A stretch of DNA of 64,000 nucleotides from positions 62,001-126,000 of the forward strand of contig JAIUOO010000010.1 of assembly GCA_020161695.1 (NCBI GenBank). Reading direction: 5' to 3'. This document shows positions 1-8,736 of this stretch, piece after piece (the first letter of the stretch is position 1; every line of letters starts with the position of its first letter). The notes under the pieces were generated by a model, which saw only the letters and a program-made list of their open reading frames with translations, did no database searches and had not been told where the DNA came from. The stretch comes from Pseudomonadota bacterium (lineage in GTDB: Bacteria > Pseudomonadota > Alphaproteobacteria > Rhizobiales > Phreatobacteraceae). The position numbers and the translations under genes are program-made.

Positions 1-824
1 ATGTCGCGGGAGCGGGCTCCCACCGGGCGCGCGCCCGGGACGGCCGCGATCAGCGCCCTGGTGTAGTCGTGCTGCGGCGAACGAAGCACGGCCTCCGCCG
101 TCCCCTGTTCGACAACCTGACCGTTGCGCATGACGACCACGCGATCCGCCATGTCGGCGACCACGCCGAAATCGTGGGTGATCAGCAGCACGCCCATGCC
201 GCGTTCCCGCTGCAGGTCGCGGATCAGGCCGAGGATCTGCTTCTGGGTGGTCACGTCGAGCGCCGTGGTCGGCTCGTCGGCGAGAAGCAGGGCGGGATTG
301 TTCGCCATGGCCATGGCGATCATCACGCGCTGGCGCTGGCCGCCCGACAGCTGGAACGGGAACGAGCGCACGATGGTCGCGGGTTCCGGAAGCCCGACCG
401 CGGTGACCAGTTCGATCACCCGCGCATCGACGGTCTCGCGCGCCGGCGCGGGCTTCGCGTGGGTGACAATGGCCTCGGCGATCTGATCGCCGATCCGCGC
501 AAGCGGGTTCAGCGCCGACATCGGTTCCTGGAAGATCATCGAGATCTCGCCGCCGCGCAGGTCGCGCATGGCGGCCTCGTCGAAGGCGGCGATGTCGCGA
601 CCCTTGAAGTGGACCGCGCCGCTGGCGATCGAAACCCGCTCGGGAAGCAGGCGCAGGATGGCATGGGCGGTCATCGACTTGCCCGAGCCGGACTCGCCGA
701 CGAGGCAGACGATCTCGTTGGCGCCGACGGTGAGAGAGACCTCCTCGACCGCATGGGCGCGGTCCGCCCCGCGGGGCAGGGCGATGGACAGGTTCTCGAC
801 GGAAAGCAGCGTCGCCTCAGCCAT
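1..824 (-). CDS. Peptide/nickel-type ABC transporter ATP-binding protein (DppD-like), 3' part outside the window
   Basis: This is the cytoplasmic ATPase of an oligopeptide/nickel-type importer; it would hydrolyse ATP to drive the two permeases encoded just upstream. Reading leftward from the ATG at 824, 274 codons are visible and the frame stays open to the window edge, so the C-terminus (including any oligopeptide-family C-terminal extension) is missing. Visible motifs in order are Walker A GESGSGKS (about residue 42), a Q-loop [13 protein letters not shown], the signature LSGGQRQR, Walker [13 protein letters not shown] and the H-loop ITHDFG. The start overlaps the stop of the preceding permease by one base (TGATG), which implies translational coupling as the fourth gene of a leftward operon. 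The family is certain; the substrate is not readable. Confidence 0.93.
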   Translation of the reverse strand, partial: MAEATLLSVENLSIALPRGADRAHAVEEVSLTVGANEIVCLVGESGSGKSMTAHAILRLLPERVSIASGAVHFKGRDIAAFDEAAMRDLRGGEISMIFQEPMSALNPLARIGDQIAEAIVTHAKPAPARETVDARVIELVTAVGLPEPATIVRSFPFQLSGGQRQRVMIAMAMANNPALLLADEPTTALDVTTQKQILGLIRDLQRERGMGVLLITHDFGVVADMADRVVVMRNGQVVEQGTAEAVLRSPQHDYTRALIAAVPGARPVGARSRD

Positions 825-1660
825 CAGTGCCTCCCCGACCGGGCATTGCGCGGGTTGAGCGTGTCGTTCAGGCCCTCGCCGAGCAGGTTGATGGCCAGCA
901 CGGTCAGGAGGATCGCGATGCCCGGGAAGACGCTCATCCACCAGGCCTGGCGGATTACGGTGCGCGCCGCGCCGACCATGAAGCCCCACGACATGGCGTT
1001 GGGGTCGCCGAGGCCCATGAAGGACAGGGCGCTCTCGATCAGGATGGCGCTGGCGATGGTCAGCGAACCCGTGACGATGATCGGCGAGATCGCGTTCGGC
1101 AGAATGTGTCGCAGGACCACCTGCAGCGGCGTCTCGCCCTGACAGGCGGCGGCCTGCACGAATTCGCGCCCGCGCAGACGCAGAAACTCGGCCCTGGTCA
1201 ATCGTGCCAGCGGCGGCCAGCTGACCACGCTGATGGCGACGATGACATTGACGAGCGAGGGACCGAGCGTCGCCACCAGCAGGATCGCTAGGATGAAGCC
1301 CGGAATGGTCTGGAACAGTTCGGTGACGCGCATCAGGAAGTCGTCGACGCGGCCGCCCCAGTAGCCGGCCATGGCGCCGATCAGCACGCCGATCAGCACC
1401 GCCGCCAGCGTCGAGGTGACGCCGATGGTCAGCGACACGCGCGTCCCATGGATGATGCCGGCGGCGACGTCGCGGCCGAGCGTGTCGGAGCCGAGCAGGA
1501 AGCCGTCGGTGAGCGGCGGCGCGAAGGGCCGGCCGACCATCTCCCACGGGTCTTCCGGATAGAGGACCGGCGCAAGGACGGCGAGGACGAGCACGACCAG
1601 CAGGATGGCGAGGCCGATCATGCCGCTTGGGTGCCGGGAGAAGGCGCGGATGGTGTCCAT
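824..1660 (-). CDS. ABC transporter permease, DppC/OppC family
   Basis: Inner-membrane permease of the same importer, 278 residues. It begins with a short cytoplasmic tail (DTIRAFSRHPSGMIG), then a first membrane span followed by the DPW motif that is typical of DppC/OppC proteins (YPEDPWEMVGRPF), the LLGSDTLGRD motif near residue 56, and a block of spans. The EAA-loop that contacts the ATPase is visible around QAAACQGETPLQVVLRHILPN. The gene lies 10 bp downstream of the DppB-like gene and its stop overlaps the ATPase start, so the four genes form one operon. The two permeases would form a heterodimer. Substrate is not deducible; di/oligopeptides are the commonest choice in this family, but glycosides and nickel are also known. 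Confidence 0.93.
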   Translation of the reverse strand: MDTIRAFSRHPSGMIGLAILLVVLVLAVLAPVLYPEDPWEMVGRPFAPPLTDGFLLGSDTLGRDVAAGIIHGTRVSLTIGVTSTLAAVLIGVLIGAMAGYWGGRVDDFLMRVTELFQTIPGFILAILLVATLGPSLVNVIVAISVVSWPPLARLTRAEFLRLRGREFVQAAACQGETPLQVVLRHILPNAISPIIVTGSLTIASAILIESALSFMGLGDPNAMSWGFMVGAARTVIRQAWWMSVFPGIAILLTVLAINLLGEGLNDTLNPRNARSGRH

Positions 1661-1670
1661 ATGCGCCTCC

Positions 1671-2693
1671 TCAGTTCGTCGCGCGCGTGGTGACGCGCGG
1701 ATCGATCAGCCGGTAGATGGCGTCGGTGACGAGGTTGAGCACGATGACCAGCACCGACATGACGAGGAAGATGCCGAGAAGCACCGGATAGTCGCGCTGC
1801 ATCACCGCCTCGTAGGTCAGGCGGCCGAGCCCCGGCCAGGCGAAGACGGTCTCCACGACGACCGCGCCGCCGACCAGCGCGCTTGCCTGCATGCCGGCGA
1901 TGGTGACGACCGGCAGGATGGCGTTGCGCAGGATGTGGCCGGTGATGATGCGGGACTGGGTCAGGCCCTTGGCGCGGGCCGTCTTGATGAAGTCCTGATG
2001 GGCGACCTCGATCACGGAGGCCCTCATCAGGCGCGTGTAGATGGCAAGGTAGATGGCGGCGAGGGATACGGCCGGCAGAACCAGATGGGAGGCCACGTCG
2101 AGCATGCGCGCGAACGGGCCCATGGTGACGCCGATGGTCTGGTAGCCGAAGGCGGGCAGCCAGCCGAGCTGCACGGAGAACAGCAGCACCATCATCAGGC
2201 CGAGCCAGAAGACCGGCATGGCGTAGAGGATGAGGGAGATGACGGTCAGCAGCGTGTCGGACCATTTGCCGGCGCGCAGGCCCGCCAGCGTGCCGAGCAG
2301 AATGCCCGAGAAGAGCGCGAGCAGGAAGGCGGTGCCGGTCAAGAGCAGGGTCGCCGGCAGGCGCTCGAGGATGAGGGTCGAGACCGGCTGGCGCTGGCGA
2401 TAGGAAAAGCCGAGATCGAGCGTGAGTACCCGTTTCAGGTGGGTGCCAAGCTGCACGATGACCGGCTTGTCCAGTCCGTATTCCTGACGGATCTGCGCCA
2501 GCATGCGCTCGTCGGCGGCGCCGGTCTGGCCGGCCATGACCTGCGCGGGATCGCCCGGCGCGGCCTTGACCAGAACGAAGGCGAAGGTGGCGATGACCAG
2601 GACCACGGCGATGAATTTAGCCGCCCAGCCAAGAATGGCGAGGGCCACCGCGATGCCGCGATGGCCCTGTGCGCCGGAGGCAGACGTCGTCAT
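1671..2693 (-). CDS. ABC transporter permease, DppB/OppB family
   Basis: Second inner-membrane permease of the importer, 340 residues from the ATG at 2693. I chose this start because it overlaps the end of the binding-protein gene by 4 bp (ATGA arrangement) and gives a normal DppB length; the longer open frame upstream is only the shadow of the binding-protein gene. Features seen are an N-terminal span, the APGDPAQVMAGQ segment followed by the QIRQEYGLDKPVIVQ motif characteristic of this family, and the EAA-type loop (TARAKGLTQSRIITGHILRNA) near residue 235. It sits between the binding protein and the DppC-like permease. The substrate is not known. Confidence 0.93.
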   Translation of the reverse strand: MTTSASGAQGHRGIAVALAILGWAAKFIAVVLVIATFAFVLVKAAPGDPAQVMAGQTGAADERMLAQIRQEYGLDKPVIVQLGTHLKRVLTLDLGFSYRQRQPVSTLILERLPATLLLTGTAFLLALFSGILLGTLAGLRAGKWSDTLLTVISLILYAMPVFWLGLMMVLLFSVQLGWLPAFGYQTIGVTMGPFARMLDVASHLVLPAVSLAAIYLAIYTRLMRASVIEVAHQDFIKTARAKGLTQSRIITGHILRNAILPVVTIAGMQASALVGGAVVVETVFAWPGLGRLTYEAVMQRDYPVLLGIFLVMSVLVIVLNLVTDAIYRLIDPRVTTRATN

Positions 2694-4279
2694 CCGAACC
2701 GAACCGCGCCGAAGGTCTCGTGGACGCCGATGCCGGACGTGATGACGTTCTTGAGCTTCTTGTCGTAGAAGGTCGGGTAATCCTGCTCGATCAGCCAGAC
2801 CACCGGCATATCCTCGACGACGATCTTCTGGACCTGCGAATAGAGCTCTTGCCGCTTGGCGTCGTCGGTCGCCACGGCTGCGGCCTCCCACAGCTTGTCG
2901 GCTTCCGGATTGGAATAGCCCTGCGTGTTGGAGAACAGCACGCCCTTGCGGATGTTCGAGGTGACATAGGTGCGCGACACGCCGAGGGCCGGGTCGCCGA
3001 GCTGGTAGAGGAGATTGCTGGTCATCTCGTATTCCCAGTTCGACACCTTCTGGCCCCAGCCGGCGACGTCGGTGCCCTCGAGCACCACCTCGATGCCGAC
3101 GCGGCCGAGCGACTGGCGCACGAACTCGGCGATGCGCTGCCAGATCTCGCCGAAGGGAACGACGAGGAACTTGATCGTCACGCGCTTGCCGCCGGGACCT
3201 GCCTTCAGGCCCATGTCGTCGAGCAGGGCCCGCGCCTTTTCGAGCGAGTATTCATACTTCTTGACGTTGCCGTCGTAGAAGCGCGTCTTCGACGAGATCG
3301 GACCGGTAGCCTCCTTGCCGAGGCCGAAGAACACCCGATTCTTCATCGCCGTCTTGTCGATGGCGTGGGCGACGGCCTGCCGGAAGCGCTTGTCGTTCAT
3401 CGGCGCAACGCGATTGTTCAGCTCGACCCACAGATGCGGCGCGAACAGCTCGTAGCCCTGCGTGGTCATTTCCAGATGCGGCAGGCCCTTGAGACGCGTC
3501 ACGTCGAAGAACTCGACGTCGGTCCACTGGGTGAGCTGCACCGTGCCCTTTTCGAGCGCGACCGAACGGGAGGCCGCGTCCGGGATGATGCGGTAGATGA
3601 TCTCGTCGAGATGCGGCTCGCCCTGGCGGTAGTAACCTTCGTGCTTCGCGAGATGGATGTGGCTGCCGCGCACCCACTCCTTCAGCTTGAACGGACCGGT
3701 GCCGATGGCCCGGGCATTGGCCGGATTGTTGCGGTAGTCTGTGCCGTCATAGATGTGCTTCGGCTGGATCGGCGTGGTCGTGCAGTCGAACGACGACAGG
3801 AAGGGCGCGAAGGGCTCCTTCAGCGTGAACACCACGGTCAGCGGATCGGGCGCCTCGGCCTTCTCGACGCGCTGGAACGTGCCGCGGGCGCGCGGGTGGG
3901 TCTCCATCAGCATCTTGGTGCAGGTGAAGATCACGTCCTCGGCGGTGCACGGCTTGCCGTCGTGGAAGGTGATGTTGGGGAACAGCTTGAACGTATAGGT
4001 TCTGGCGTCCGGCGAAATCGTCCAGGACTGGGCGAGGCCCGGCATCGGCTTCAGGTCGGTGCTGTAGCGCAGCAGACCCTCGTAGATCTTGCCGCCCAGC
4101 GTCAGCGTCGGCTGCTGCTGGTTGATCGCCGTGACCAGCACCGGCGGCTCCGGCTGGATGATGGCGTTGAGCGTGCCGCCGCGCGTCTGGCCGACGGCGC
4201 GGGTGATGCCCCAGGGGATCTCGGCCGCCCCGGCAACGCCTGCCGCCGCCGCGAGTTTTGCGAATTCGCGCCTGTTCAT
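2690..4279 (-). CDS. ABC transporter substrate-binding protein, SBP_bac_5 family
   Basis: Periplasmic solute-binding protein of the importer, 529 residues. The N-terminus MNRREFAKLAAAAGVAGAAE is a twin-arginine-type signal (NRREFAK), so export through Tat is likely. The mature part has the family 5 hallmarks: LTLGGKIYEGLLRYSTDLKP, the ITFHDGKPCTAEDV block, GTGPFKLKEW, and a conserved C-terminal section ending in HETFGAVRFG. The ATG at 4279 is preceded by GAGGGG at a suitable distance; the longer frame to 4522 has no signal peptide. It is the first gene of the leftward operon, divergent from an AraC-type regulator that may control it. Ligands of this family range from peptides to glycosides and metals; nothing visible here decides between them. 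Confidence 0.93.
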   Translation of the reverse strand: MNRREFAKLAAAAGVAGAAEIPWGITRAVGQTRGGTLNAIIQPEPPVLVTAINQQQPTLTLGGKIYEGLLRYSTDLKPMPGLAQSWTISPDARTYTFKLFPNITFHDGKPCTAEDVIFTCTKMLMETHPRARGTFQRVEKAEAPDPLTVVFTLKEPFAPFLSSFDCTTTPIQPKHIYDGTDYRNNPANARAIGTGPFKLKEWVRGSHIHLAKHEGYYRQGEPHLDEIIYRIIPDAASRSVALEKGTVQLTQWTDVEFFDVTRLKGLPHLEMTTQGYELFAPHLWVELNNRVAPMNDKRFRQAVAHAIDKTAMKNRVFFGLGKEATGPISSKTRFYDGNVKKYEYSLEKARALLDDMGLKAGPGGKRVTIKFLVVPFGEIWQRIAEFVRQSLGRVGIEVVLEGTDVAGWGQKVSNWEYEMTSNLLYQLGDPALGVSRTYVTSNIRKGVLFSNTQGYSNPEADKLWEAAAVATDDAKRQELYSQVQKIVVEDMPVVWLIEQDYPTFYDKKLKNVITSGIGVHETFGAVRFG

Positions 4280-4405
4280 CGCGCTGGTCCCCTCGTTGTT
4301 GAGGTCCGTCCACGGAGGCGGACCCAATGGCCGGATGTTCCCGTCCGGCCCTCGCGCGCGCTGGCGTCCGAGGGCCGAGAACTGTCGCAAACGGGCCTTC
4401 CTCCG

Positions 4406-4438
4406 GAATCGGCATGATTCGTGCTTCCCGTTTGGGAA
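4406..4438. promoter_or_regulatory. Paired short inverted repeats between the ABC operon and its divergent AraC-type regulator
   Basis: The 241 bp divergent intergenic region holds GAATC-5 bp-GATTC at 4406-4420 and TTCCC-GTTT-GGGAA at 4425-4438. Their position between an importer and a divergent regulator suits an operator region. AraC-type proteins more often bind direct repeats, so this is only a candidate. Confidence 0.3.
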
Positions 4439-4520
4439 TAACGCTATCTTGCGGTCGCCGCCGGTCTGTGACGAGATCGCGCCTTGCACATCGCAACCGC
4501 ATCGCGCAGGGAGCCGCGGC

Positions 4521-5411
4521 ATGGTCCAGTCTTCGGCAAGTGCGCCCGCCGCGAGAGGCCCGGGCCGCAGAACGGCCCGCTCGGCAGCCCTCGTCAGCTA
4601 TACGGGCCACCGGGCCAGCGGCCAGCAGGCGGCCGCGCTGCAGGATGTGCAGCGCCCCGTGGTCGCCATGGCCGCCGAGTTCGCCAATGGCGAGGTTGGC
4701 ACGCGGCACTGCCACCGGCGGGCGCAGTTCCTCTATGCAACGTCCGGCATCATGACAGTCATCACCGACGAGGGGAGCTGGGCGGTGGCGCCCCAGCATG
4801 CCCTGTGGATTCCGCCCGGCCTGATGCACCAGACGCGCTGCTGGGGGCAGGTCAATCTGCGCACGCTGTATGTCGAGCCGGATGCCGCGGCCGGGCTGCC
4901 CGCGACCTGCCAGTTGATGACTCTCACGCCGCTGCTCGCGGCCCTTGTCCAGGAGGCCGTCGCGCTGCCGGTCGAATACGATCCCGCAGGCCGCGAGGGG
5001 CGGATCATCGACCTGATTCTCATCGAGATCGGGCGCGTGCCGGTCCTGGCCAGCAGCGCGCCCATGCCGAAGGACCGGCGTCTCGCCCGCATCTGCGAGG
5101 CCATCCTGCGCGACCCCGGCAACAATCACGACCTCGACCACTGGGCGCGCCACGGCGGCCTTGCCCGCCGCACGCTGACGCGGCTGTTCCGCTCCGAGAC
5201 GGAGATGAGCTTCACGCAATGGCGCCAGCAGGTGCGGCTGATGGAGGCACTGACCCGCCTGACGTCCGGAGACACGGTGACGAATGTCGCGCTGGATCTT
5301 GGCTATGACAGTCCGAGCGCGTTCACCGCCATGTTCCGGCGCACCATGGGACTGTCGCCGCGCGACTATCTGCGCTGGGGCGATCCTCATGATGGCGACC
5401 GGCACGACTGA
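4521..5411 (+). CDS. AraC-family transcriptional regulator with cupin-type sensor domain
   Basis: A 296-residue regulator. The N-terminal half is a cupin-like ligand domain (HCHRRAQFLYATSGIMTVITDEGSW, then WIPPGLMHQTRCWG), the arrangement seen in AraC proteins of the AraC_N/cupin type. The C-terminal quarter has the two helix-turn-helix units: DLDHWARHGGLARRTLTRLF and the conserved VTNVALDLGYDSPSAFTAMF followed by MGLSPRDYLR. The ATG at 4521 follows a GGGAG element; the open frame further upstream is non-coding in character. Being divergent from the ABC importer, it probably regulates that operon or itself, but the inducer is not known. Confidence 0.9.
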   Translation: MVQSSASAPAARGPGRRTARSAALVSYTGHRASGQQAAALQDVQRPVVAMAAEFANGEVGTRHCHRRAQFLYATSGIMTVITDEGSWAVAPQHALWIPPGLMHQTRCWGQVNLRTLYVEPDAAAGLPATCQLMTLTPLLAALVQEAVALPVEYDPAGREGRIIDLILIEIGRVPVLASSAPMPKDRRLARICEAILRDPGNNHDLDHWARHGGLARRTLTRLFRSETEMSFTQWRQQVRLMEALTRLTSGDTVTNVALDLGYDSPSAFTAMFRRTMGLSPRDYLRWGDPHDGDRHD

Positions 5412-5520
5412 GCCATTCTGGCCGGAGCACGACAGTCCACGTCCCGTGCGATGAAGTCCTGTGGCGGACGCGGTGCTATTGGAAGCTGGCGGCTCGACGG
5501 CCGCCGCGAGGAGCAAGCCC

Positions 5521-6144
5521 ATGAGCGACGGCATCAGCGTCATTACCGACACGACCGCCCTGCGGCAGACCTACGAGCCGCCTGTCGAGATGGCCCGCAA
5601 GAAGGTGCTGGACTACCTGGATCCGCATGCGCGTCGGTTCATCGCCATGTCGCCCTTCCTGACCATCGCCAGCACCAGCGCGGCGGGAACGGACTGCTCG
5701 CCGCGCGGCGACGAGCCGGGCTTCGTCCAGGTCGTCGACGACCGCACGATGCTGCTGCCGGACCGGCGCGGCAACAATCTGCTTGATACGATGCAGAACG
5801 TGCTGGAGCATCCGCAGATCGGCCTGCTCTTTCTCGTTCCGGGCCTGAACGAGACCCTCCGGGTTAACGGGAAGGCGAAGATCGTGACCGATCCGGTGGT
5901 CCTCCAGTCCATGGCGATCAAGGGCAAGATCGTCCCTGCGTCGGCGATGCAGATTGCGGTGGAACAGGTCTATTTCCACTGCGGCCGCGCCATCCTGCGC
6001 GCCGATCTGTGGAACCCGGAGAAGAAGGTCGCGCGGGAGGATTTCCCGATGCTCGGCACGGTGCTCGCCGACCAGATCAAGGGCTTCGATGCCGATGCCG
6101 CCAACAAGCGGCTGGAGGTCGCCTATACGACCAACCTCTACTAG
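5521..6144 (+). CDS. Pyridoxamine 5'-phosphate oxidase-family (PPOX) FMN-binding protein
   Basis: A 207-residue split-barrel flavoprotein. The core is visible from about residue 35 to 150: RRFIAMSPFLTIASTSAAG, then DRTMLLPDRRGNNLLDTMQNVLEHPQIGLLFLVPG, then ETLRVNGKAKIV, which is the signature order of the MSMEG_1061-type PPOX subfamily. A C-terminal segment with a cysteine (VYFHCGRAILRADLW) follows. Members bind FMN or F420 and reduce or oxidise small molecules, but few have a known substrate. The ATG at 5521 follows GAGGAG; a GTG at 5461 in the same frame would add 20 poorly conserved-looking residues. The neighbours give no functional hint. Confidence 0.85.
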   Translation: MSDGISVITDTTALRQTYEPPVEMARKKVLDYLDPHARRFIAMSPFLTIASTSAAGTDCSPRGDEPGFVQVVDDRTMLLPDRRGNNLLDTMQNVLEHPQIGLLFLVPGLNETLRVNGKAKIVTDPVVLQSMAIKGKIVPASAMQIAVEQVYFHCGRAILRADLWNPEKKVAREDFPMLGTVLADQIKGFDADAANKRLEVAYTTNLY

Positions 6145-6182
6145 CGCTTGCGGAGCGGAATCCGCGGGCTGATTAGCCGGCT

Positions 6183-6203
6183 TGTTGCCAATAGTTTGCA
6201 ACA
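6183..6203. promoter_or_regulatory. Inverted repeat TGTTGC-9 bp-GCAACA upstream of the porin gene
   Basis: A 21 bp inverted repeat with 6 bp perfect arms lies about 50 bp upstream of the porin start. The size fits a dimeric repressor operator. It lies in a noticeably AT-richer stretch than its surroundings. No cognate regulator is obvious. Confidence 0.3.
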
Positions 6204-6254
6204 GCCTTGCGAAGTGACCGAACCTGTGGCAGTCGTCCCGCAAGCAGCCGCGGG

Positions 6255-7688
6255 ATGACGAGCATGGCCGGATCAGCAGTACGTCGCCCTTGGCCTGCCG
6301 CGGGCCTGATGCGGGGTTGCGGCCTTGTTCGCCGCCGCATTCTCGCTGCCGCCGTCGCCACCGCATGCCTGGTCGGCGCGCCCGGGCCCGCTGCGGCTGA
6401 TCAGGCCGAGTATACGCCGGCCGGCCTGCCCGTGCCGTCGATCGCCACCAGCCTTCCCGCCAATGGCGATCCGATGGGCTATCGCCGGCTGCTCGCCGAG
6501 CGCGGCATCAACTACCACTTCGTCTATACCAACGACATTCTCGCCAACATGGCCGGCGGCCAGCGGCGCGGTGTGATCAACCAGGGCAAGCTGGACATGG
6601 CGCTGCAGCTCGATCTGCAGAAGCTGATCGGCATGCAGGGGCTGACCTTCTTCGCCAACGTCTTCGTCATCCACAATACCGGCCGCATCCGCCGCGACTA
6701 TGTCGGCGGCATCAACACGATCGCCGCCATCGAGGCGGTGCCGACCGTCCGCCTGTCGGAACTGTGGCTGGAACAGAAGCTGGGCGGCGATCTCGCCAGC
6801 CTCCGGTTCGGCCAGCTCGCGGCGGATGTGGAATTCTTCTTCTCCGGCCTCAGCACACTGCTGCTGCAAAGCGACTGGGCGACGATTGCCGCCACCAACA
6901 TGTCGAGCGGCGGGCCGGCTTATCCGCTGTCGACGCCGGGCGCCCGGCTGAAGATCGATCCGACACCCAACCTCTCGCTGCTCTTCGCCGTGTTCAATGG
7001 CGATCCCGCCGGACCAGGACCGGGGGACGAGCAGGCGCGCAACCGCTACGGGCTCAACTTCCGTGTCCAGGATCCGCCGCTGCTCATGGCCGAGGCGCAG
7101 TTCCGGACCAACCGCGCGCCCGGCGACACGGGCCTTGCCTCCACCGTCAAGGTCGGCGGCTGGGCGCATCTCGGCCGTTTCAACGACCAGCGTTTCGCCA
7201 ATGACGGGACCCTGATCGCAAACCCCGCCGGGTCGAGAATCCCACTGGCGCGGCGCGGCAACTGGGGGCTCTACGGCGTTGCCGAGCAGCAGGTCTACCG
7301 CCCCGCCGGCGGCGACGCCGATAGCGGCATCTCGCTGTTCGGCCGCGTTTCTGTCAGCCCTTCGGACCGCAACCTCGTGAGCTTCTACGCCGATGGCGGC
7401 GTCGTCTTCGCCGGCATGATCGCCAGCCGGCCGGATGACAAGTTCGGCTTCGGCGTCATCTATTCGCGCTTCTCGGACAGCGTGCGCGCCTTCGAGCGGG
7501 ATGTCGCCGCCTTCACCGGCCTGCCGGTCGTGGTCCGCGACTACGAGCTCAACATCGAGGCCACCTATCTCGCCCAGATCCGGCCGGGCCTGACGGTGCA
7601 GCCGGTGCTGACCTATGTGATCCACCCGAACGGCGACCGCAGCCGCAACGCGGTGGTCGGCGGCATGCGGACGATGGTCCGCTTCTGA
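6255..7688 (+). CDS. Carbohydrate-selective porin, OprB family
   Basis: An outer-membrane beta-barrel porin of about 477 residues. After a basic N-terminal region there is a hydrophobic segment (RRRILAAAVATACLVGAPG) and a likely signal-peptidase site at GPAAADQ. The mature protein shows the OprB pattern: GINYHFVYTNDILANMAGG, then many amphipathic strands with aromatic girdles, and it ends in a terminal phenylalanine (RTMVRF), the usual outer-membrane sorting signal. OprB-type porins pass sugars across the outer membrane. The start is uncertain: ATGs at 6255, 6264 and 6309 are in frame, none with a strong ribosome site; 6309 would give the most compact signal peptide. The gene stands alone between the PPOX gene and the GntR regulator. 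Confidence 0.87.
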   Translation: MTSMAGSAVRRPWPAAGLMRGCGLVRRRILAAAVATACLVGAPGPAAADQAEYTPAGLPVPSIATSLPANGDPMGYRRLLAERGINYHFVYTNDILANMAGGQRRGVINQGKLDMALQLDLQKLIGMQGLTFFANVFVIHNTGRIRRDYVGGINTIAAIEAVPTVRLSELWLEQKLGGDLASLRFGQLAADVEFFFSGLSTLLLQSDWATIAATNMSSGGPAYPLSTPGARLKIDPTPNLSLLFAVFNGDPAGPGPGDEQARNRYGLNFRVQDPPLLMAEAQFRTNRAPGDTGLASTVKVGGWAHLGRFNDQRFANDGTLIANPAGSRIPLARRGNWGLYGVAEQQVYRPAGGDADSGISLFGRVSVSPSDRNLVSFYADGGVVFAGMIASRPDDKFGFGVIYSRFSDSVRAFERDVAAFTGLPVVVRDYELNIEATYLAQIRPGLTVQPVLTYVIHPNGDRSRNAVVGGMRTMVRF

Positions 7689-7858
7689 CGGGGCGCGGGT
7701 CCCGCGGAGCCGAGAAACACCGACGATCCGGCAGGCGTTGAAGCTGCCGCGGACGAAGCCTGCCCACGCGCGCGCCGCCCTGTGGCCGGATGTTCGGAAT
7801 TCATGGAAATATCTGCCTGGAGGGCCGCTCCGGGCAAAACGCAAAAGCAATTGCCAAT

Positions 7859-7870
7859 CTGATATATCAG
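7859..7870. promoter_or_regulatory. Perfect 12 bp palindrome CTGATATATCAG in front of the GntR regulator
   Basis: The palindrome ends 26 bp before the start of the GntR-family gene. FCD-type GntR regulators commonly bind short AT-centred palindromes of this kind, so autoregulation of the regulator, and perhaps control of the TRAP operon, is plausible. It is seen directly; binding is inferred. Confidence 0.55.
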
Positions 7871-7896
7871 GTGTACCTCACTCGCACGGGGGATGA

Positions 7897-8625
7897 ATGC
7901 TCACCATCGTGCGATCCAGGGACCCGCACTGGCCACGCGGCCTGACAGCCGCGGCGACGATCCATGGCGTCCTCCGGGACGAGATATTGTCGCTGAAGCG
8001 CGAGCCCGGGTCGCAGATCAGCGAGAAGGACATTGCCGCTGGCCACGGGGTCAGCCGCACGCCGGTCCGCGAGGCGCTGCTGCGCCTCGCCGAGGAAGGT
8101 CTCGTCGATATCGTCTCCAAGTCGGGCACCTACGTTTCGCGTATTCCGATGGCGGACCTGCCGGAGGCGATCACCATTCGCGGCGTGCTGGAGCAGTTCG
8201 CCGCGCGGGAAGCGGTGGCCCGCGCCAGCCGCAGCCAGATCATCGAACTCAGAGCGATCGTGGCCCGGAGCCACGAGGCCGCCGAGGCCGGCGATACCGA
8301 AGCCTTTCACCGTGCCGACGAAGCCTTCCATGAAGCGGTCGCGGCCGTCGGCCGCCATCCCGGCGTGTGGACGCTGGTCAGCCAGGTCAAACTGCAGGTG
8401 GACCGGTTTCGCCGCCTGACCCTGCCGATCGCCGGGCGCATGGCGCGCGTCGTCGCCGAGCACGAGGAGGTGCTGAAGGCGATCGAGGCGCGCGACGCCG
8501 ATGCCGCCGCCGCGGCCATGGCCAGCCATATCGCGGGATTGCAGGTCGGCCTGGACGATGTCCGACGGTTCAATCCGGACTTCTTCCTGGAGGACATGGC
8601 GCGGCCTGATCTCTTGCGGGCCTGA
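7897..8625 (+). CDS. GntR-family (FadR/FCD subfamily) transcriptional regulator
   Basis: A 242-residue repressor-type regulator. The winged helix-turn-helix covers about residues 20-85 (ISEKDIAAGHGVSRTPVREA, LVDIVSKSGTYVSRI). The remainder is an all-helical FCD ligand domain; the residues that usually hold its metal ion are visible in the HRADEAFHEAV segment, in EHEEVLKAIEARD and in the C-terminal MASHI. The ATG at 7897 follows a GGGGGA element. It is directly upstream of and co-oriented with dctPQM, the standard place for a TRAP-operon regulator, and probably responds to the transported organic acid or its CoA product. A 16 bp tandem duplication spans its stop codon. Confidence 0.92.
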   Translation: MLTIVRSRDPHWPRGLTAAATIHGVLRDEILSLKREPGSQISEKDIAAGHGVSRTPVREALLRLAEEGLVDIVSKSGTYVSRIPMADLPEAITIRGVLEQFAAREAVARASRSQIIELRAIVARSHEAAEAGDTEAFHRADEAFHEAVAAVGRHPGVWTLVSQVKLQVDRFRRLTLPIAGRMARVVAEHEEVLKAIEARDADAAAAAMASHIAGLQVGLDDVRRFNPDFFLEDMARPDLLRA

Positions 8626-8635
8626 TCTCTTGCGG
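8604..8635. repeat. Perfect tandem duplication of a 16 bp unit across the gntR stop codon
   Basis: The unit GCCTGATCTCTTGCGG occurs twice without mismatch. The stop TGA at 8623-8625 lies in the second copy. With one copy removed the same frame would read GCC TAA, so the encoded protein end (PDLLRA) would be the same. It looks like a recent slippage or duplication event. Confidence 0.95.
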
Positions 8636-8736
8636 GCCTAAGGCCCGACCATTCGCCCGCCGGCAGAGCGGGACGCAGAACCAGCGGCGGCAGAACCGCC
8701 CGATATCGAACGGAAACGGGTAGGGAGGATTACCCA

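Noticed and set aside
3747-5552. A 601-codon minus-strand open frame over the AraC gene and binding-protein start
   Set aside because: It overlaps two clear genes in other frames and lacks any domain.
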